5,097 nt of DNA from Anaerolineaceae bacterium (GTDB taxonomy: Bacteria > Chloroflexota > Anaerolineae > Anaerolineales > Anaerolineaceae). A program made the translations under genes and the position numbers. Positions 1-5,088 of this stretch are shown in pieces. Where the stretch lies: contig JAIOTF010000052.1 of NCBI GenBank assembly GCA_021107195.1, forward strand, positions 1-5,097, given 5' to 3'. The notes beneath the pieces were generated by a model. That model searched no databases, had not been told where the DNA came from, and saw only the letters and a list, made by a program, of their open reading frames with translations. Every line of letters begins with the position of its first letter. Position 1 is the stretch's first letter.

Positions 1-120
1 GTATCGCCTGCGGTTGGTGGGGGTTCTTTCGACCTCGATCAAACCTGCTTCCTCCCACCTGCGGAGAGTAGCAGGGTGAACTCCCAATATCTCGGCCGCC
101 TTACCAATTCCAACTTTCAT
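1..120 (-). CDS. IS607-family serine transposase, N-terminal fragment (runs off the left edge)
   Basis: Only the first 40 codons are present, read leftwards from an ATG at 118-120 and open to the window edge. The peptide begins MKVGIGKAAEILGVHP and continues with TLRRWEEAGLI and a TNRRRY segment. This is the MerR-like/excisionase winged-helix fold that opens the TnpA of IS607-family elements, which goes on into a serine-recombinase catalytic domain in family members. The 'TLRRWE..GLI' recognition helix, followed by a short wing ending in RRY, is the family signature. By family knowledge, the protein cuts and joins element ends through a serine-DNA link. The catalytic Ser lies outside the window and cannot be checked. 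No Shine-Dalgarno sits at the proper distance; a TATAAT box ends 6 bases before the ATG. Alternatives are a free-standing MerR-like regulator or an excisionase. The adjacent broken gene and end-like repeat favour the transposase. Confidence 0.68.
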   Translation of the reverse strand, partial: MKVGIGKAAEILGVHPATLRRWEEAGLIEVERTPTNRRRY

Positions 121-126
121 GCTCTA

Positions 127-135
127 ATTATATCA
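127..135 (-). promoter_or_regulatory. Extended -10 promoter of the transposase gene, predicted leaderless
   Basis: On the minus strand the sequence reads TGATATAAT, a perfect TATAAT hexamer (127-132) preceded by the TGn extension (133-135). No good -35 is found 16-18 bases upstream, which is tolerated by extended -10 promoters. The hexamer ends 6 bases before the ATG, so transcription would be expected to begin at or next to the A of the start codon. That gives a leaderless mRNA and explains the missing ribosome-binding site. Confidence 0.5.
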
Positions 136-170
136 TATTTGCTAATGATAGTGCATATCTACATATATTT

Positions 171-186
171 TAGTTACTAGTTACTA
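171..186. repeat. Tandem heptamer TAGTTAC at the element boundary
   Basis: TAGTTAC occurs twice in perfect tandem (171-177 and 178-184), followed by a further TA (185-186). It lies exactly at the border between AT-rich element DNA and the lyase fragment. Short repeated motifs near the ends are plausible recombinase binding sites for an element without inverted repeats. The repeat is directly visible; its role is inference. Confidence 0.6.
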
Positions 187-309
187 CCCCTGACAAATGC
201 AGAACGCCAGGCAATCGGCATTGAAGATAACTTGGTACGCTATGCCCTGGGAATCGAAGATGCAGAAGATTTGATCGCAGACCTCGAACAAGCACTCTTG
301 CGACAGTAA
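187..309 (+). pseudogene. C-terminal remnant of a Cys/Met-metabolism PLP-dependent lyase (cystathionine/methionine gamma-lyase type)
   Basis: Forty codons (from CCC at 187, stop TAA at 307-309) encode PLTNAERQAIGIEDNLVRYA followed by LGIEDAEDLIADLEQALLRQ. This is the characteristic tail of the PLP-dependent family that includes cystathionine gamma-synthase, cystathionine gamma-lyase, methionine gamma-lyase and O-acetylhomoserine sulfhydrylase. The Arg at 238-240 matches the conserved Arg that binds the substrate carboxylate. The usual Ser of the 'RxSxGxE' motif is Ala here. About 350 N-terminal residues, including the PLP lysine, are missing, and the frame meets a TAG at 178-180. No start codon or ribosome-binding site precedes it, so it should not be translated. 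The abrupt cut at the mobile-element border suggests disruption by that insertion, in which case the N-terminal part may lie left of the element. The exact enzyme cannot be assigned from the tail. Confidence 0.8.
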
Positions 310-375
310 TACGATAACGGTTGAAATAATTTTATCCACAAGCATGGTTAATTTCACAACTTTTACCTGCAAGTG
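310..375. other. Convergent intergenic gap between lyase remnant and amidohydrolase
   Basis: These 66 bases separate the stop codons of two convergent genes. I see no convincing intrinsic terminator. The best inverted repeat is GAAAT (323-327) against ATTTC (351-355), which is too short and too widely spaced. One copy of the TTTATCC motif (331-337) that recurs in the other gaps is present. Confidence 0.5.
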
Positions 376-1584
376 TTATTGCACCAGAAGACCCTCTTTA
401 TAAACGGTGATACGTTCAGGAGCTTGTAAAACTGTAATATCGGTCAGCGGATCTCCATCTACTAGCAGAAAATCAGCCAGCTTGCCCGCTTCCAGGGTAC
501 CCACCTCATCACCCAAAAGACAGCATTCGGCGGCGTTCCTGGTGCCAGCAATGATGGCTTCCATTGTTGAAAGGCCTCCCATATCCATCATTAGTGACAA
601 CTCGGCGGCATTGCTGCCATGCATGTCAGCGATGAAAGCATCGGTGCCCAGAGCCACTTTGACACCAGCCTCGCAGGCCCGGCGGAAGCAACCTTGCCCT
701 TCTTTTGCCAGCCGCTCTTCCTTCCGTTTAGATACTGCGCTGAGGCCCGCTGTATCCCCCTTTTCTGACAAAATCCTGGTTATATGCAGCGTCGGCACCA
801 AAAAGATTCCCTTAGCCAAAAATAGATCGATGGCTTCCTGATCGAGTACGTTTCCATGCTCGATGGAGGTAACCCCGGCGCGCAGAGCGTTCTTGATGCC
901 TGCGTTACCTTCGGCATGAGCCATCACTCCGGCGCCGCACCGGTGGGCTTCTTCGATGATCACAGCCAGTTCGTCGGGAGACCATTCGGCGGTAAAGGGT
1001 GATCCCTGAGGAGCGACGACCCCGCCAGTGGCAAATATCTTGACAAAATCCACGCCCCTGCGGAGCACTTTGCGTACCGTCTTGCGCACACCTTCGACGC
1101 CATCACAGACACGCCAAGTATCTTCGTTTATAATCTGCGCTCCAGAGGGGAATCTCAATTCCATCAGTCCACCGGTCTGGCCAATACAGCCGGAGACTAC
1201 CAGCCGTGGCCCGGAAATAAGCCCCATCTCAAGCGCTTGGCGGATTCCAGCGTCGGCGCCACCCGCGTCTCGGACAGTGGTGAATCCGGCTCGCAAGGTG
1301 CGTTTGAGATTCTTGGCAGCCTGGAAGTAGGAGACGGCTTTGGGCGTGAATAGATTCTGCTCCAACGAAGCCGAAGTTGACATGATATGGACATGGGTGT
1401 CAATCAACCCTGGCATAAGAGTCTTTTCTGAAGCATCTGTGATTTCTGCTCCCTCAGGTATTTTGATATGTGTTGCTGAGCCTACGGCATGAATTGTTTT
1501 CCCCTCGACCAGCATGACGGCAGCCTCAATTGGATCACCACCACACCCATCAATAAGTCGTCCTGCTTTGATAGCGTGAACCAT
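376..1584 (-). CDS. Metal-dependent amidohydrolase, COG1228 / Xaa-Pro dipeptidase-like
   Basis: The 402-residue protein is a complete member of the amidohydrolase superfamily (TIM-barrel hydrolases with a binuclear metal site). Visible landmarks in order are: an N-terminal beta-sandwich strand set (about 1-55); 'MPGLIDTHVH' with metal ligands His64 and His66; 'RAGFTTVRDAGG' (98-109); the probable carboxylated bridging Lys182 in 'DFVKIFATGG'; His223 in 'MAHAEG'; His243 in 'SIEHG'; 'PTL' at 264-266; the catalytic Asp315 in 'LGTDA'; and the C-terminal 'GTLEAGKLADFLLVDGDPL' segment that closes the sandwich. All ligands of a subtype I site are present. The 'TTVRD' and 'IEHG..' motifs place it with imidazolonepropionase-related hydrolases and the structurally studied Xaa-Pro/Xaa-His dipeptidases, so hydrolysis of a dipeptide or N-acyl amino acid is likely but the substrate is not fixed. 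There is no signal peptide, so it is cytoplasmic. The ATG start is supported by AGAGGAGA 6 bases upstream. It is transcribed alone and away from the lacI cluster. Confidence 0.9.
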   Translation of the reverse strand: MVHAIKAGRLIDGCGGDPIEAAVMLVEGKTIHAVGSATHIKIPEGAEITDASEKTLMPGLIDTHVHIMSTSASLEQNLFTPKAVSYFQAAKNLKRTLRAGFTTVRDAGGADAGIRQALEMGLISGPRLVVSGCIGQTGGLMELRFPSGAQIINEDTWRVCDGVEGVRKTVRKVLRRGVDFVKIFATGGVVAPQGSPFTAEWSPDELAVIIEEAHRCGAGVMAHAEGNAGIKNALRAGVTSIEHGNVLDQEAIDLFLAKGIFLVPTLHITRILSEKGDTAGLSAVSKRKEERLAKEGQGCFRRACEAGVKVALGTDAFIADMHGSNAAELSLMMDMGGLSTMEAIIAGTRNAAECCLLGDEVGTLEAGKLADFLLVDGDPLTDITVLQAPERITVYKEGLLVQ

Positions 1585-1590
1585 TCTTTT

Positions 1591-1598
1591 TCTCCTCT
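1591..1598 (-). promoter_or_regulatory. Ribosome-binding site of the amidohydrolase
   Basis: AGAGGAGA on the minus strand lies 6 bases before the ATG at 1582-1584. It is a strong Shine-Dalgarno match and fixes the start. Confidence 0.8.
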
Positions 1599-1704
1599 AT
1601 ATTAGGTGGGTCTTTGACAGATAAATGCTAGATAAAAGGATCAAAGAGCCTATGCTCCTGGTTCATGCAAAAAGCAGGAAAAGCATAAACTCTCACCCAA
1701 AGTA

Positions 1705-1734
1705 ATTATACTGCGTTCAGAATTGAGTATGCAA
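1705..1734 (-). promoter_or_regulatory. Candidate sigma70-type promoter for the amidohydrolase
   Basis: The minus strand carries TTGCAT (1729-1734), an 18-base spacer and a perfect TATAAT (1705-1710). Initiation would fall near 1698 and give a leader of about 114 bases before the ATG. The -10 is perfect and the -35 matches 3 of 6. The leader contains a short hairpin (GAGC-ATAG-GCTC, about 1646-1657), too small to call a riboswitch. Confidence 0.45.
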
Positions 1735-1887
1735 AAATTATCTACTGGCAGACGGGAATACTCCGCGAACCTCGGGTGAGATTCGTGTTTGGGAGGGGGA
1801 GCAAGCCGAAATCCACGCGCGAGGCGGCAATTTATCCAGAAGAATACCCGCATTGATGCACTGTAAGTAGAGATGTGACATTTATCC

Positions 1888-1916
1888 TTGTTTTATGAGG
1901 GGAAAAATTATATACT
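1888..1916 (+). promoter_or_regulatory. Promoter of the lacI-family gene
   Basis: TTGTTT (1888-1893), a 17-base spacer and TATACT (1911-1916) form a reasonable sigma70-like promoter with an AT-rich spacer. Initiation is expected near 1922-1924, about 34 bases before the TTG start and inside the operator palindrome. Confidence 0.55.
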
Positions 1917-1917
1917 A

Positions 1918-1931
1918 TGACAGCGGTGTCA
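1918..1931 (+). promoter_or_regulatory. LacI-family operator palindrome (probable autoregulatory site)
   Basis: TGACAGCGGTGTCA pairs at 6 of 7 positions around a central CG. A CG centre is where LacI-family hinge helices insert their leucines, and TGACA...TGTCA-type half-sites are common for this family. The site begins two bases after the -10 and covers the predicted transcription start, an ideal position for repression. Binding by the adjacent regulator is inference. Confidence 0.65.
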
Positions 1932-1945
1932 AGCTGTGTATTTTC

Positions 1946-1951
1946 AGGAGG
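1946..1951 (+). promoter_or_regulatory. Ribosome-binding site that fixes the lacI start at TTG 1957
   Basis: A perfect AGGAGG lies 5 bases before TTG at 1957-1959. An in-frame GTG at 1936 exists, but it sits upstream of this site with no Shine-Dalgarno of its own and would add seven non-conserved residues before the DNA-binding domain. Confidence 0.8.
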
Positions 1952-1956
1952 TTTCC

Positions 1957-2970
1957 TTGTCTCCCATAACAATAAGGGATGTTGCAAAAAGAGCAGAGGT
2001 TTCGATTAAAACAGTTTCACGTGTGCTGAATCAGGAAGCATATGTGAAAGAAGAAACGCGTGCCAAAGTTGAAGATGTAATTCAGGAATTGAGATACGTT
2101 GCCAGTCTTTCGGCGAGGCGTTTGGCATCGGGGCAATCATTTACGATAGGTTTGATTGTCTATAACGCCAGTTGGCATTACCTGCACAATGTGCAAAAGG
2201 GGGTCATGGAGACAGCGCAAGCGCATGGATATAATGTATTATTGCATCCTTGCGACATCACAATTCCTCAAGAAATCCAAAAGGTTCTCGATTTAGTTCA
2301 TCAGAGGCAAGTGGATGGGCTAATTTTCACGCCTCCAGCAGATAATGCCTCTGCGTTGATTGAAGAACTCAAAAATTTAGACGTTCCTTTTAATCGCCTG
2401 TCTCCCACCGATAGAAAAAGCCCCCTGCCCTATGTCGCTACAACAGATAAGCAAGGGGCTTTTGATATGACAAAGTATCTAATCGGTTTGGGTCATCAAA
2501 GAATAGGATTTGTATATGGACCAAAGGAACAGCGTGCACCTCATGATCGGTTTAGTGGGTATCGTCAGGCGATCAGTGAAGCAAATATTGGGTTTGAGGA
2601 AAATTTGATCGTTTATGGTGACGATCATTTCCAATCTGGGCTTCAAGCTGCTACAAGCTTACTTGCAGTGAATTCCCGTCCTTCTGCAATTTTCTGCAAC
2701 AACGATGAAATGGCTGCCGGAGCCATTTCTGCGGTATTTGAATCTGGAATGCGTGTTCCTGAAGACGTGGCAATTGCAGGATTTGACAATACTCCTCTTG
2801 CAAAACAGATCTACCCCCCACTCACAACGATTGAACAACCAATCTTTCAGATGGCAGAGGTAGCGACAAAGCATTTGTTTAAGATCATCAATGGTGATGA
2901 TCTGGAAAATCTACATGTGGAAATACCAACTAAACTTATAATTCGCAAATCAACTGGTTTTCAAAGATAA
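1957..2970 (+). CDS. LacI/GalR-family transcriptional regulator
   Basis: The 337-residue protein has the usual LacI-family length and both domains. Residues 4-25 (ITIRDVAKRAEVSIKTVSRVLN) form the helix-turn-helix. About 50-59 (SLSARRLASG) is the hinge helix, with Leu56 in the position that inserts at the central CG of operators. From about 60 to the end is the periplasmic-binding-protein-like effector domain. Family landmarks there are 'GLGHQRIGFVYG', 'RFSGYRQAI', 'PSAIFCNNDEMAAGAI', 'VPEDVAIAGFDNTPLA' and 'PPLTTIEQP'. Such proteins repress sugar-catabolism genes until a sugar or glycoside binds. The effector is not readable from sequence; the downstream GH31-type gene suggests an alpha-glycoside or its breakdown product. 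The TTG start follows AGGAGG. It is likely autoregulated through the palindrome at its transcription start and probably acts on the site before the next gene. The gene looks more AT-rich than its neighbours. Confidence 0.93.
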   Translation: MSPITIRDVAKRAEVSIKTVSRVLNQEAYVKEETRAKVEDVIQELRYVASLSARRLASGQSFTIGLIVYNASWHYLHNVQKGVMETAQAHGYNVLLHPCDITIPQEIQKVLDLVHQRQVDGLIFTPPADNASALIEELKNLDVPFNRLSPTDRKSPLPYVATTDKQGAFDMTKYLIGLGHQRIGFVYGPKEQRAPHDRFSGYRQAISEANIGFEENLIVYGDDHFQSGLQAATSLLAVNSRPSAIFCNNDEMAAGAISAVFESGMRVPEDVAIAGFDNTPLAKQIYPPLTTIEQPIFQMAEVATKHLFKIINGDDLENLHVEIPTKLIIRKSTGFQR

Positions 2971-2974
2971 CTTT

Positions 2975-3001
2975 TTGGCGCTCCCTCAAACGTTTTAGAA
3001 T
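2975..3001 (+). promoter_or_regulatory. Weak candidate promoter with a CG-centred palindrome in its spacer
   Basis: TTGGCG (2975-2980), a short 15-base spacer and TAGAAT (2996-3001, 5 of 6 to consensus) could start transcription of the glycosidase gene separately. The spacer contains AAACGTTT (2988-2995), the core of CTCAAACGTTTTAG (2985-2998), which pairs at 6 of 7 positions around a central CG and resembles a LacI/CcpA-type operator. Its half-site differs from the lacI operator, so the same protein may not bind both. Readthrough from lacI is the simple alternative, since I see no terminator between the genes. Confidence 0.3.
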
Positions 3002-3041
3002 GCTGGATATCAATCACACACTTACCAGAAATTTATCCGGC

Positions 3042-3046
3042 AGGAG
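3042..3046 (+). promoter_or_regulatory. Ribosome-binding site of the SCP2-GH31 gene
   Basis: AGGAG lies 8 bases before ATG 3055-3057. A TTG immediately upstream (3052-3054) is 5 bases away and would add one residue. ATG is preferred as the stronger codon. Confidence 0.7.
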
Positions 3047-3054
3047 ATTTTTTG

Positions 3055-5004
3055 ATGAGTAAAACCAAAACACTCAAGATCATCCGAAATTTCACGCCAG
3101 ACAAAATACTCTTCTCTCCAGGTGGCAAGTTCAAGCTCGCTCTGGTGCAGGTAGCCGCCCGCTTGCTGCCTGGACGCTTCGCCGTCTGGCTCTCGCTGCT
3201 ATACGACGGGGAAATGCAGCGGCAAGTACAGATAAAATTCGGTCTCCGTTCGCTCATCCCCGGCAGCCGTGCCTACAACACTCCCCGCCTGCATCTGATC
3301 GTAGAGCGCAATGATTGGCTGACTCTGCAAGAGGACGCATTAGGGGCGATAACTCAAAGCCAGGATGATGCCTCGTCGGAGCAGACCAAGCCCAAATCAA
3401 GGATGTCTCTCAAACCTGTTTTTGGCTTGCTGCGCCGTCTCGACCGCGACATTGCCGATCTACGAGGTCGCATCCGCATCAACATTCTCGAACCCGATCA
3501 CACCCGCACGCTGACTCTTGCCCTCAACGATGCCAACATCTGCCCAACAGGCAGTTTTCTCGATGTGGACATCCCCCGCCCGATACTCGACCGCATCCTG
3601 TCTGGTGAATTGGACCCGAGCAGTGCCCTCTTGCGTGACCGTATCCACATCAGCGGAGACACGGGTTTAGCAGCCCGGCTGATGAATGCCCTCAACCCGC
3701 TGTCAACCCCTCCTCCCAGCCTGCCCACACCCAATACTTACGTCAGCCTCAGTGACCATCCCCTCGACCAGGAAGAGATTAACTTTGACAACGTCTTTGA
3801 TCTCTTTGGCATTCCTGCCCGCACGGCGGCTTGCGTGCTGCGGATAGACCTCCGCGAGCGACAGGGAAACAGCTTCATCTTCCACGCTCGCGGCTACGAC
3901 GTTTACCGCAATCGGCGCATGGAGATGGATCACACCTACGTCACTGACGATGAGATGCCCTACACCAAGATGACCTGGCGACTCGACTTTTTGCGAGCCG
4001 ATGCTTACCGCGTGCGCCTGGCTGTAGGCGATAGCGTTCCCGATAACTTCACGCCTATGATTGCAAGCGACATCAACGATCCAAAACTCGAAGTTACGCT
4101 GGAGGAGTACGCCAATTACTTCCTACTGTATACCAGCGCGCTGTCTCTCAAAATATACCGCCGCGATTTCCGCACCGAGGTTCTGGACGCTAACGGACGC
4201 AAGATAACCGAATCTGGCGGACGGCAAAAGACGCTCTTTTCGACGGTACTCGATTCCTTCCCCAGCGGCTTGATTCGAGACGACAAGAACGGGATGGACT
4301 TTGCGGTGGAGAATTTCACCCTCTCCCCCGACGAGGCAATCTACGGGTTTGGAGAGTGGTTCTCCACCCTGAACAAGCGCGGTCAGACGGTGGGTTTGTG
4401 GGCTATAGACGGGATGGGCAATACCAGCGGGCGCACCTACAAAAATATCCCCTTCTTTATGAGCACCGCCGGCTACGGTGTCTTTGTCAATCACGTTTTG
4501 CCGATGACCTTTTTCGTCGGCAGCCGCTCCTATGTCCACAACCTGCTCATGGCTGAGGGCGACAGCCTTGACTATTACTTTTTCTGCGGACCTTCGCTAA
4601 AAAAGATCACCAACGCCTACACCGACCTGACAGGTAAGTCGCCCGTGCCTCCCAAGTGGTCCTTTGGGTTGTGGGTATCGCGCATCAGCTATGACAGCCA
4701 GGATGAGGTGCAGGAGACGGCTCGCCGCCTGCGCGCCGAGAAATACCCCGCTGACGTAATCGGCGTGGACACCAACTGGTTCGATGGCGAATGGCAATGC
4801 GATTGGAAATTCGGGACGCGCTTCCCCAATCCAGAAGGAATGTTTAGCCAATTACGGGAGCAGAACTTACGCGTCTGTCTGTGGCAATGGCCCTACATCT
4901 GCGAACACCTGGACATTTTCGAGGAAGCGCAGGAAAAGGGTGTGCTGGCGGAGGGAGGCAATTTCGATATGCTGCTCTTTAAGGTACGCACCCTGATTGA
5001 CTGA
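3055..5004 (+). CDS. SCP2-like domain fused to a C-terminally truncated family 31 glycosidase
   Basis: The 649-residue product has three parts. Residues 1-115 are unassigned and end in a polar linker. Residues about 120-216 match the SCP2 sterol-carrier fold: 'LRGRIRINILEPD', then 'DVDIPRPILDRILSGELDPS' and 'HISGDTGLAARLMNAL'. A proline-rich linker (217-226) follows. From about 258 the chain is a GH31 protein. The beta-sandwich runs to about 430. 'AIYGFGEWF' (428-436) and 'GRTYKNIPFFMS' (459-470) are family landmarks. The barrel opens at 'PPKWSFGLWVSR' (532-543) and continues through 'VIGVDTNWF' (568-576), 'FPNPEGM' and 'VCLWQWPYI' to about 639. GH31 enzymes cleave alpha-glucosides, alpha-xylosides and related substrates with an Asp nucleophile and an Asp acid/base. 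Both lie beyond the point where this chain ends (compare E. coli YicI), so some 300 residues appear lost and the last ten residues look non-homologous. No signal peptide is visible. It lies 84 bases after lacI on the same strand. It is either a decayed gene or a non-catalytic binding protein; a sequencing or assembly break is possible. Confidence 0.8.
   Translation: MSKTKTLKIIRNFTPDKILFSPGGKFKLALVQVAARLLPGRFAVWLSLLYDGEMQRQVQIKFGLRSLIPGSRAYNTPRLHLIVERNDWLTLQEDALGAITQSQDDASSEQTKPKSRMSLKPVFGLLRRLDRDIADLRGRIRINILEPDHTRTLTLALNDANICPTGSFLDVDIPRPILDRILSGELDPSSALLRDRIHISGDTGLAARLMNALNPLSTPPPSLPTPNTYVSLSDHPLDQEEINFDNVFDLFGIPARTAACVLRIDLRERQGNSFIFHARGYDVYRNRRMEMDHTYVTDDEMPYTKMTWRLDFLRADAYRVRLAVGDSVPDNFTPMIASDINDPKLEVTLEEYANYFLLYTSALSLKIYRRDFRTEVLDANGRKITESGGRQKTLFSTVLDSFPSGLIRDDKNGMDFAVENFTLSPDEAIYGFGEWFSTLNKRGQTVGLWAIDGMGNTSGRTYKNIPFFMSTAGYGVFVNHVLPMTFFVGSRSYVHNLLMAEGDSLDYYFFCGPSLKKITNAYTDLTGKSPVPPKWSFGLWVSRISYDSQDEVQETARRLRAEKYPADVIGVDTNWFDGEWQCDWKFGTRFPNPEGMFSQLREQNLRVCLWQWPYICEHLDIFEEAQEKGVLAEGGNFDMLLFKVRTLID
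3412..3702 (+). other. SCP2-like (sterol carrier protein 2) domain within the glycosidase gene
   Basis: This covers residues about 120-216 of the product. The strand 'RGRIRINI', a second strand 'TLTLALND', then 'DVDIPRPILDRILSGELDPS', 'ALLRDRIHISGD' and the amphipathic final helix 'GLAARLMNAL' reproduce the order and spacing of the SCP2 family: a short helix, beta strands, the 'lsGelDp..A' helix, the 'i.i.GD' strand and the C-terminal helix. SCP2 domains bind lipids in a hydrophobic tunnel. The call comes from motif recognition by eye, without a profile search. Confidence 0.6.
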
Positions 5005-5016
5005 CAAATCTTTTAC

Positions 5017-5029
5017 GGGAGTGTTTCCC
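5017..5029. repeat. Small inverted repeat GGGA/TCCC
   Basis: GGGA (5017-5020), loop GTGTT and TCCC (5026-5029) form a 4-base-pair hairpin just after the truncated glycosidase. It is followed by AAAA rather than T's, so it is not a forward terminator. Its position next to a gene break makes an insertion-element end conceivable, but I recognise no family. Confidence 0.3.
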
Positions 5030-5031
5030 AA

Positions 5032-5060
5032 AACCTGAAATACAGGTTATCTTTTCTTTT
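5032..5060 (+). terminator. Candidate weak intrinsic terminator
   Basis: AACCTG (5032-5037), loop AAATA and CAGGTT (5043-5048) form a perfect 6-base-pair stem. It is followed within two bases by a T-rich tract (5051-5060: CTTTTCTTTT). The stem is short and only moderately GC-rich, so termination would be inefficient. A palindromic protein-binding site is the alternative, because a new gene starts about 40 bases on. Confidence 0.4.
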
Positions 5061-5075
5061 ATTTACCACAAATGA

Positions 5076-5082
5076 AAGGAAG
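5076..5082 (+). promoter_or_regulatory. Ribosome-binding site of the gene entering at the right edge
   Basis: AAGGAAG lies 6 bases before ATG 5089-5091, a good Shine-Dalgarno match and spacing. Confidence 0.55.
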
Positions 5083-5088
5083 ATACGA

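Larger units (their letters stand above)
1..186 (-). mobile_element. IS607-type insertion element, one end (partial)
   Basis: The transposase start, its AT-rich 5' flank and a tandem heptamer (171-186) form a block that ends where a lyase reading frame abruptly becomes open. A stop codon in the lyase frame lies at 178-180, just inside the element. IS607-family elements lack conventional terminal inverted repeats and target duplications, and are known to insert at GG dinucleotides. The junction is followed by CCCC at 187-190, which is GGGG on the other strand and fits that preference. The right-hand limit is inferred from the lyase fragment to within a few bases. The left end and any TnpB partner lie outside the window. 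Confidence 0.5.
1585..1956. other. Divergent intergenic region, 372 bases, no recognisable gene
   Basis: It separates the amidohydrolase (leftward) from lacI (rightward). It holds one promoter for each direction, the lacI operator and the two ribosome-binding sites. Between about 1750 and 1855 the sequence becomes GC-rich and is open on both strands: a 47-codon plus-strand stretch ends at TAG 1868-1870, and a 67-codon minus-strand frame lies between 1650 and 1853. Neither has a convincing start with a ribosome-binding site or a family I recognise. This could be a decayed gene fragment or a small repeat. No tRNA, CRISPR or riboswitch is evident. Confidence 0.6.

Noticed and set aside
320..360. 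Possible bidirectional terminator between convergent genes
   Set aside because: Only GAAAT/ATTTC pairs, across more than 20 bases, with no GC-rich stem.
407..1330. Plus-strand open frames opposite the amidohydrolase
   Set aside because: They lack recognisable domains and ribosome-binding sites. The minus strand encodes a complete enzyme with all metal ligands.
1691..1781. 8-base inverted repeat TCTCACCC / GGGTGAGA
   Set aside because: The arms are 75 bases apart and do not extend. A chance match is likely.
1936..1956. GTG start for the lacI gene, adding seven residues
   Set aside because: The perfect AGGAGG lies inside this extension and points to TTG 1957. The extra residues precede the conserved DNA-binding domain and are not typical.
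3460..4851. Minus-strand open frames opposite the glycosidase
   Set aside because: They are shadows of a GC-biased gene with clear family motifs on the plus strand.
190..5009. Shared 9-mer CTGACAAAT at 190-198 and 5001-5009, considered as paired element ends or a target duplication
   Set aside because: The match does not extend on either side, and the first copy is part of the conserved lyase coding sequence.
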